From: Paramacrobiotus metropolitanus
Taxonomy: Eukaryota > Tardigrada > Eutardigrada > Parachela > Macrobiotidae
Direction of reading: 5' to 3'
NCBI RefSeq assembly: GCF_019649055.1
Contig: NW_026570276.1
Coordinates: 920,593 to 984,592, forward strand
Length of the DNA stretch: 64,000 nucleotides
Below the pieces are notes generated by a model. The model saw only the letters and a program-made list of their open reading frames with translations, was not told the origin of the DNA and searched no databases. The position numbers were made by a program, and so were the translations under genes. Positions 56,029 to 64,000 of this stretch are shown here, piece by piece. Position 1 is the stretch's first letter, and each line of letters begins with the position of its first letter.

Positions 56029-59000
56029 TCCTGCACAGACTGAGCGGTAATGCGGGTCTCTAAATGTTTGCTACGGCGCTAAAAGTCAGTTGCACAATTT
56101 GAACGCACGCTGAACTTGACCACAGTTGAGATCTTTCTAATCTCAGTTTCTACTATTTCCACCAGTTCTATAATACTTCAAAGTGGGCGTAATGCGACTT
56201 TGTAGGGTACAGTGAGCGTGCTATTTTATAATCCACAAAGGCGGAAGTAATTTGTCTTTATAAGGAGCTTGGATGAAGATTGGATGTAGGCATGTGTATT
56301 ACATTTAATTGCATTTCAGCGTATGTCGAACACATTGCGCAGTTTATCGCACAAGGACTGACACAATCCGCTGTATAGGTAATATCTTTAATTACACTGA
56401 TCCAGGATTCTCGAGAATGAAAAGACCGTTGTGCCAATCTCCCAGTGTAATTTCCAGATCTGATTAAATCATCCAGACAGGTAAACGGATTCTGGGAAAT
56501 TCAGCCCTTTCCAGAATATGTCTAACCGGAATCCATACGCATGCCACAAATTTTGAACGTGACAGCTGAATTACTGAAAATGTGGAAGCTGCTCACAAAT
56601 ATGGGACAAAAATTCACATGACTGCCACAAAATGATAAAATATGTGTAACTGGTTTCGGCTTTGCTATGAGCGGTCCCATCAGGAAGCTTTTCTGAGCTA
56701 ACGGAATCGTCAGCCAGCAACTTAAAAGAGGTAACCCGGCGCATGGAATAAATACGACTATACTGCAGGGGATTATAATTTCTAACCACATCAAAACGCA
56801 TTCTTGCATAATTTTTGACAATATGGGTCCAAGTGAATTGTGAAAACGAAAGTGAAAACAGTAACTATTTATAATGGGGAAACCGTAACTATTTGTAATG
56901 GATAACCTGTTCACAATGTAAACTGCCATGTAGTACAGTAATTCGGAAAAGATGCCAAAGATCTGGTTCAGAACGATCATTAAATTTACCTATCGACTGA
57001 CTGTTTTTAACAAAAATGGAGAAAAAGATCGGCATAGGTAAAACGACTAATCTATGCAGCTATCCACTAGCATCGACGGACAGCATCGGCATCAGTGCAA
57101 CAGTGGACGATGGCGCGCGCGATAGGGCCAAACGTTGAGACAGGCAACGAGAAAAACAATACAGAATCAACAGATTTCAGCGAGACTAGTCGCGGGTACG
57201 GCGCACAAATGCGTATGGCGTATGCCGAAACTCTGATCGAAGTCAGCCATCATGTATGCGCTGGTTCTCAGAGATCTCTAAATCCCGTTTCTTTATCTGG
57301 GGAAAAGTTAGTTTTTGGAAACAACTGCTTAATTTTTGAGGATTCTAATGATTCCAAGCACAGGTTTATCAGAAAATCAAGAGTTGGGGTATGCGTCTCG
57401 TAAGCAGAAATTTCATTTTGCCGCGTTTTAATTAGCATCCACGTACCGGACCTTGTTCCGTGATCGGCGGCCCGCTTTTGCATTTCACTTCCGCACTGTG
57501 CTCCGTTGTAAGTTAAAAAGGCTGCGTCGGTCACATTCTCATTACAGTGTTCGTAAGGTTTGCGTTTGACAGGCGAACTGTCTTATGTTTCTCGGAACGG
57601 ACGTATGCCATCCATTTCAACGCTAGCATCCTTAAACAGGACGAGGTTGCGTATGAGTCACGATGCCTGTGATATCCGCGCCGGTACACTACTTCCGAAT
57701 AACGCCTCCAACACCTTATGATGAAAATTTCCGAACTATCGCTACTCTACCGATTTTCTCGCTCTGCACTTGGAACTTGCCCGGTCCGACGTTGCGCCGA
57801 TTGGGTGAAACTATCTGGAAGAATACGCAGTCCAGGACGTGCGGACGTCCAGTTCTGTAGAACAGAGGTGTAACATATTCTCGTTTGTAAGAGTGTTAAT
57901 CCGTCGTTGAAGCACGCTTTATGCTGCGTACAATGGATTAAGGGATTATGGATTAATGCAAGTGAAGGGATTACCATCGCCTTTCTAACTTTCTCTATGA
58001 TCTTTACCGGAAACGTTACATCGTAAGGCCGGTCTATAGAATCCGATTACTCGCTGAACAGAATCTTGTCTGCAGCGCTTGCCAGGCCACATCAGGCATC
58101 AAGTTAGTTAACATACGAAGGCAACAAGCAGCAAAAACATATATAAGCGGAGATGGAGAACCAGCATTGTTGTAGCATATACAGTAACTGGACAATACCT
58201 AATACTGTATGGTTTTTGATTGAAGCGTTCTGTGTTACGCTTAACTATCCTCACGGGTAAAAGCAGGCACTAATGCTTTGAAAGAGGACTGGATTAGGGC
58301 TAACGTTACGTACAGGTACACTACGCGACTGCCTTATTTGACTTATCGTCTATCTGCACACAGCATAGTACTTCAACGAAAAGTTACCGACAAAACAAAA
58401 TCCCCTGACTGGTAAACCTGGTATTATCTGCTGTGTAAAATAACACTCCTCTTAGGTAGCACAGCAGTATTATTCGTGTCCAGATTCAGAGCAAGATTCC
58501 CATGTACCGGCCAATCCCAGAGCCAGCAAACCGGAAAAGACTTACCAAAACCGCTGCTGTACTCTGAGAGCCTGGGAACCGGCTCAGATCATATCTTTTT
58601 CTTCTACAATTGATTCCGCTGCAAACAGCGAGGACGAGTTGGAAACAGTCAAAAACAACCCTACCTTCAAAAAACGTATGCGTGTTTAGTTATTCGTGGT
58701 TTTTTGACCATGTGATGTTGTCACGCAAATCATTTAACATAAGATTTTACAGAAAGAAGAATATCGTTACTACACCAAACTCTGACATCCAAAATCCCAT
58801 CATAAAAAAACGATTCAGATTAACTGGTAGATTATTTTCAACTGCGGTGTCATAGCATTTGGTAGAAGGAAGAAAACCAACTACAGAGTACAAAGCCGCT
58901 AGCTAAATGAGTGTCCAACATTTTACCATTATCCGGTACACGTATGGTCGTAACTGAGTGGTTGCCCGATCAGTCGACTAAGTGACCAAGTTACGACCAC

Positions 59001-61599
59001 TGCCGATGAACAAGATGAGTACTTTCCAGGGCGTAGGCTCCGCTGGTCTAACAGGTGACCGAAATACCACTACTATCCGATGTACGGAACCCACTAGGTG
59101 AACGAAAGCCGTAAAGTGACAGGGAACGCGTCTGAGTGCAAAAAAGTGATTTTTTTAATACTGTAAATTGATTTTTTTAAATTTTTTTTTGCGCTGTTAG
59201 ATTATCCCAGTAATCGTTCGCCGTTACCGTATGTTAGTGAATGAACTAATCGAAATCATTCGAAATTTCGAATAAACCCCAAAGCCGTCGACCACAGGAA
59301 ACGCGGAGGCGAAGCCGAAGTTGTTTCTTATATTACCAATCCGAAACACCACAATACATAATCGGTTGTTACAAGGCTGCTGCTACCACGTTTCTTTTGA
59401 GCAGGGAAGATGGGAAATTTGTTTCGACAACTTTCACGCGATTCCAGTACTGGCCCATTCACTTGATGCTGACCTTACGTGACCGTCATGGCTCCAAAAA
59501 CCGCGCTACTCGGTGTGATGGTATGTGGTAGTTCCTGCTTACGGTAATACCAAAAGCGCTCCTTCTTCTAGTTTTAGATTTAAACTTCAGAAGATGCATA
59601 CCTGATCGGCAAAACTGTCTTCTCATATTTCCAGTGACCTTTCCAGTCTCCGTAAACAGTCTGCGTTACACGACGGCTGTTATTCTACACTGGCTCCTAA
59701 ATTTAAATGAATTCTTCTGAGAATCCTTATGGATAAATAGATTTGTTGCTAAGTTAGCCGTAAAGATGGAAATCCGGTATTTGATACGAACCGACCACTA
59801 GCGTCAAAGTAGTAATCAACAAGAGGAAGCATGGAAATGCGTCGGGTGTTGTGTAAGGCACTGGTGCAACGAGCCGAGCTACGTGCGCCAGAAATCTGTT
59901 GTCTGGCCTTTTGATGAATTTAACGGTATCAGAAAGGAATTAATTTCTTCCGCAATGGCGGGAAGTTAAAAATGTGCTTCAGCTCATCGTCAATCAAAAT
60001 AACAGAGCGAAGCGTGCAGTATAAGATGTGTTGGCTGCTTAGGATAATATGTACTGTACATTGTATTAAATAAATGACTTTGCATGCGATTTGTGTAGTA
60101 GTTTCAGGCCAGGATTTATAATTCCACGCATAAAAAACAAACAAATATTTTACAGCGTAACTTGGTATTCCCAAATTCCGGCTGCTACGGCATAACTACA
60201 CTGGACACATAATCACTTACAGTACTTTACAAGAAATCATAACATCATCGTGCGTGCACATCACATATTACGCTATTTGTGCGTACGCAATACGCAACTA
60301 CGCATACATCACAGTTGCCTGTTACTGTACTTACACGCTGCTGTCATGATGGTATTGATTTGTTTTTATGTTCCATGCGTTTCGTCATTTTCGTGGACCG
60401 CCAGCATACTTTTGAAAATGCAATTTGGAAACTGAATGTTCATTTTGCACCGTGAAAAGGAGCCATGCAGTTTTTGTGTTGCATATTCCGATATTCGTAC
60501 TTGAAATCTGCATGTTTCGTTTCATAATATTACAATTATTATTATTACGATTATTATTACGATTTGCATGCCGTGTTTCATGTTTCATGCGACAGGTTGT
60601 ACACTTATGAATGTATGCTTCATGTTTCTGGTTTTGCCGCATCATTGACACTCCGCAGTTAACATAGCGGTCCACGGGGAACGCGCTGCAGCAACCGGCT
60701 CACCAAAGACTTATGGTAAGCCAATTGGGGTAGCGTACAATGTTGCCAGAATGATTTTGTATGCTAATGCATCCAAAAAACTGTAACAAAGATTTTCTTA
60801 ATTTAGTGCGTGGACTTGTGCTCAAATTGTTGCAGTTTCTTAATAATTTCAGCTTACCTACATGCTTAGGCAATTGACGTAGGCTAACTTTCATACGAGA
60901 ACACAAATATATTCCGTATCAAACAGTACTGAATGTTATACATACTGGACTCCGGGCAGTGGATAATAATACTGGATCTTGTAAAATAAAGCGAACTCGC
61001 CCTACCGTAATCAGCCCAATTGTTTTTTACTATTGTAACAGCGACTGCGTTGAGGGATGTGACCCTATTGTGATTTAAATTCGGGTATACGCGCAAACAT
61101 CAGTTTCCCGCGCTCCTAGACAGGCTTTTACGGTTTTTCTGACACCGTAAAAATGAATGTATAGCGCAGCGAAATGATTTTGTATAACTATCAAGGAACA
61201 AAATCTATAATATAACTACAAAAAAGCTGAGACCATCAAGCAGGAACAAGCAGGAACGCTTTAGCTATGTACGAGACAAGCACATAAACCGTAAAATGGT
61301 TGCTGCAATGTGTCACAGCAAATGCCATAGCTTCCCCATGTTGAGTATAAATGAGTTGACAGCAACGGCCAAATGTTATAACGGTAACGGTATTGGTAGC
61401 AGTGACCAATGCCGTCCAAAGGTAACGGTGTGAAAGCAGCGGAAATTAAAGGTTTTGACGAAATAGGTGGAGAAGGTGATATCGTTTGCAGACGGTAACC
61501 GTTATGACTAGGTCTGTAATACGTGTATAAGACCTTATTGGTCAAATTAATCATACTTAATGACAAAATAAGGAAAGAAACACCCAGAAAATCTCATTC
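56029..61599. other. Gene-poor interval
   Basis: No convincing gene in about 5.5 kb. Small features: a 10-bp inverted repeat GGTCGTAACT/AGTTACGACC (58946-58955 and 58989-58998) and several GGTAACGG words near 61380-61500. Frames at 56522-56980 and 57095-57403 lack any domain signal. Confidence 0.35.
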
Positions 61600-61690
61600 A
61601 ATCTATCCAGCCCTTCCATCGTTGCCACGTTGAATTTCTATCGACAAACGCTGCCATAAAAATTCAAGCGAGCGTGCTTCGCCGGTTATT
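61600..61690 (-). pseudogene. Short retroelement C-terminal fragment
   Basis: The minus strand reads ITGEARSLEFLWQRLSIEIQ, followed by RGN, the same block as in the fragment at 40862-41110. Only about 30 codons remain. Confidence 0.5.
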
Positions 61691-62602
61691 TTCAGTTCGA
61701 ATGATCAGCAGTATTTCAGTAGTTAGTGGAAAAGAAAATAACCGAAAATTTAAAGTATTCGGCGGACAAAGGGCTAGCTAGTTCTCCTAAAATGTGCGCA
61801 TTTATGACATCACCTTACTTTAAGGCCCTTCCTTTCCGCGAACAACATAAAACAAGAGACCACAAGTAAATGAAATGTGAAACTGTGCATTCGAAACACA
61901 CAAAATAAAATCTCTCTGTCGCACAAAGCAGGCCTCGCGTGAGTAAGGGAAGTTTAACGCTTCCGGAAACATTAAACGCAGTCAGGGCTGAGGTGTACCA
62001 AAGGTCTCATTATGAATGGATCTTATCCAAGTCTAACATAGAACTTGACACAAGCGTAAAGATTATTTTGACACAGAAACGAAGTTTTGGGATTTTTTTC
62101 AATTTCCAAACAAATTTTAAAATCTTTATTATTCATGTAAGGGCGGGACGAGCCTCATCCGGGTTCACGCTGTTCGCTGTCGAGGATACGCGTGGCGCCC
62201 ATATGGCCCCGCGTTATATTCATTTTAAAATTTAAAAAACATGACGGAAACCTGAAACGGTGCCAAAAAAACTTCTGCTTAACTGCTTATGTATTTGCAT
62301 TTTTACGAAAAGTTTGTGCAGAGAAAGTAAGTTTGTGCAGAGACAATCGGTGAAAGTGACGGGGTTGACGCATGAGTTGAACTGGTGGAATTGTAGGTTA
62401 CTATCTTAACCAGGTCTGGCATTTTAGGATTTCTGACGGGCGGGCAATACGTCAGTAAAATCAGAAATCAAGTGGTAAAACGTATGATAATTTGCTAACT
62501 GGGAACAGATTCGGTTTACCTGCTTTTACACATTTAAATAATATTAGCTAGCGGGCAGAAGACCGGTCGGTACTCGGTACTACAGATATTTTAGAACAGA
62601 GT
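61691..62602. other. Spacer
   Basis: No supported gene; a 98-codon frame at 61939-62235 has no domain signal. Confidence 0.35.
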
Positions 62603-62775
62603 GGCTATTTTGCCCCAGTGTCTGGGGGGAAAATAACTACTGGGCTATTTTGCCCCAGTGGGGCCCGTCAGATAGTTGGTTGGCTATTTAGCCCCATACT
62701 TGGGTTTGATAGTCCTTGGCTATTTAGCCCCATTGTGGGCGTCAGAGTAGCCTTCCCGCTATTAAGCCCCATAAA
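62603..62775. repeat. Tandem GGCTATTTTGCCCC repeats
   Basis: Five units start at about 62603, 62643, 62682, 62718 and 62758 (36-40 bp apart), drifting from GGCTATTTTGCCCCAGTG to GGCTATTTAGCCCCAT. The core resembles the hairpin word at 54.0 kb. Confidence 0.75.
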
Positions 62776-62985
62776 ACTTCGAAGGTAACGGAAAAAATGT
62801 TATAGCTTGGTGCATTGCCGTGGCCAATCCTGGATTTTTTGGTATATTATTGTTATTATTATTATCTTCCTGGAGCAGACAACCCATTCATGGGACTTCG
62901 ACAATGACATTACAGGTGTTAAAATGACATTGCTTTGCCTGGTCGAAAACCAAAAATAAAAAGAAACAAGAAATATCAAAACAGG

Positions 62986-63992
62986 CTATCCAACTAGCAC
63001 TTCAAAGTCCAACACCTTTAAAGCAAACTTAAAAAACCCAACAGTTTCCGAGTTTAAAATTTCCGCATTAACCTTCTGCACGTGTTCAAGCAGCTGCTTC
63101 AGTCGTACAGCGAAAGTGGACTCGCCGATCTTCTTTTTCACTTTCGTGTCCACACGGTTACCAATTCGCAGGTTGTAGTGTTGTTTCATATCCCGGAATT
63201 TCACGAGTCGAGACAGATAATCCGGCACAGGAAATTTGCCTTTGTTCCAGATTTAAAAAGCCACACTGCTTCGCTCTGCTTTCATCGATGGAGGATGGGA
63301 GTGATTCCCAGCTCTTGGTACAAGGTCCGCTTGAAAGGGCCTTTGTATCCAGTCATGGCTCGCAGTGCTTTGCGCTGTAGTTTAGCCAGTCCTTCTTTCA
63401 GTGCCACAGACGCCGGCGCCCACACAAGCGAACAATAGACCAAATGTGACTGGACGCAGGCATGATAAAGGCTCCGAAGTTGAGACCGACCTAACCCTTC
63501 CTTTGCCCGATTAATCATGGATATCCCGTAGTTCACAGTCTTTTCGACTCTCTCGAAGTGCTTGCTCCATTTAAGGTGCTGATCAAAGTCTACTCCAAGG
63601 TAGCGTACGCACTTTTCAACTTCCAGTTTCTGTTCATTAAGTTTCACCAACGGTTGAGATTTATCTCTGTGCTGTTCTGAACAAATGTGCATTAGTTTGC
63701 AGTTTCGTTCATTCAAACACAAGGAATTTTCTTCGAACCAGGAAGTTGTTCGACCAAGCGCGTGGTCGATTTTCTCCCGAGCGTCGGCTTTCGTTCTGCC
63801 AGTTGCATAGGCAATGGTATCGTCCGCAAAACATCGAAGGCTACAATCGCCGACATCAATGTTCAGAAGGCCATTTATGTACAGGGTAAACAAAATTGGC
63901 CCCAAAACAGTATCCTGAGGCAAGCCAGATAGTAATGGCAACCGACTGGATACTTCTGTTGATGAACGTACACGCTGCACGCGGCCGGTCAA
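62986..63992 (-). pseudogene. Non-LTR retrotransposon reverse transcriptase (3' half, broken)
   Basis: The minus frame 63992-63282 carries GLPQDTVLGPILFTLYIN and the catalytic FADDT (YADD variant), then VRYLGVDFDQHLKWSKH and a thumb region typical of Jockey/CR1-type elements. After a frame break near 63230-63280, 63228-62986 continues with YNLRIGNRVDTK and FAVRLKQLLEHV, the usual C-terminal tail. The 5' part (endonuclease and palm start) lies beyond the window. No poly-A or microsatellite tail is evident before the upstream spacer. Confidence 0.85.
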
Positions 63993-64000
63993 GTAACTAA

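Overview
The window looks like nuclear DNA of an invertebrate animal. Genes are interrupted by short (about 55-100 nt) GT-AG introns. There are an intron-containing tRNA, gustatory-type and rhodopsin-type 7TM receptors, a three-exon MsrA and non-LTR retrotransposon debris. The style reminds me of a tardigrade genome, but nothing I can read proves the phylum.

Region 1 (about 0.2-15.8 kb, possibly to 18.4 kb) is one compact Polinton/Maverick (adintovirus-like) element. It carries a protein-primed DNA polymerase B, an rve integrase with a chromodomain-like tail, a packaging ATPase, an adenain-like protease, a double-jelly-roll major capsid, a penton-type minor capsid, a pVI/pX-like protein, two further basic virion-type proteins and a two-BIR/RING IAP. 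It also carries an unusual transcription set. A complete TATA-binding-protein core lies at 5290-4761 on the minus strand. A protein at 6360-7342 appears to hold two PC4-like coactivator domains. Between their divergent transcription units lies a strict 33-bp array of GATAACC/GGTTATC dyads; related dyads and TATA boxes precede polB and an ANP32-like gene near the two ends. I read this as a virus-like element with its own promoter-recognition apparatus. Most of its genes are interrupted by single-base frame breaks, many at homopolymers, while catalytic motifs are kept and in-frame nonsense codons are nearly absent. The copy is therefore either recently broken or carries consensus errors. I found no terminal inverted repeats, so its limits are uncertain.

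Region 2 (16.5-30 kb) holds host-type genes: MATH-BTB (minus), MsrA (minus, three exons), a secreted LRR protein (plus, two exons), tRNA-Thr(CGT) and a secreted repeat protein with tectonin-like strands (minus, two exons).

Region 3 (31-42.3 kb) holds a duplicated pair of DHRS11-like SDR genes that lack the catalytic Ser and Tyr. Between them lie a cluster of perfect palindromes (35.8-36.1 kb) and a 1.3-kb foldback element with arms of about 570 bp (36.4-37.7 kb). A broken PIN-domain gene follows.

Region 4 (42-64 kb) is gene-poor. It contains a five-exon gustatory-receptor-like gene, a second PIN-domain copy interrupted by a hairpin repeat, a single-exon class A GPCR, opposed satellite arrays (52.3-53.5 kb), short GGCTATTTTGCC repeats and a non-LTR reverse transcriptase running off the right edge.
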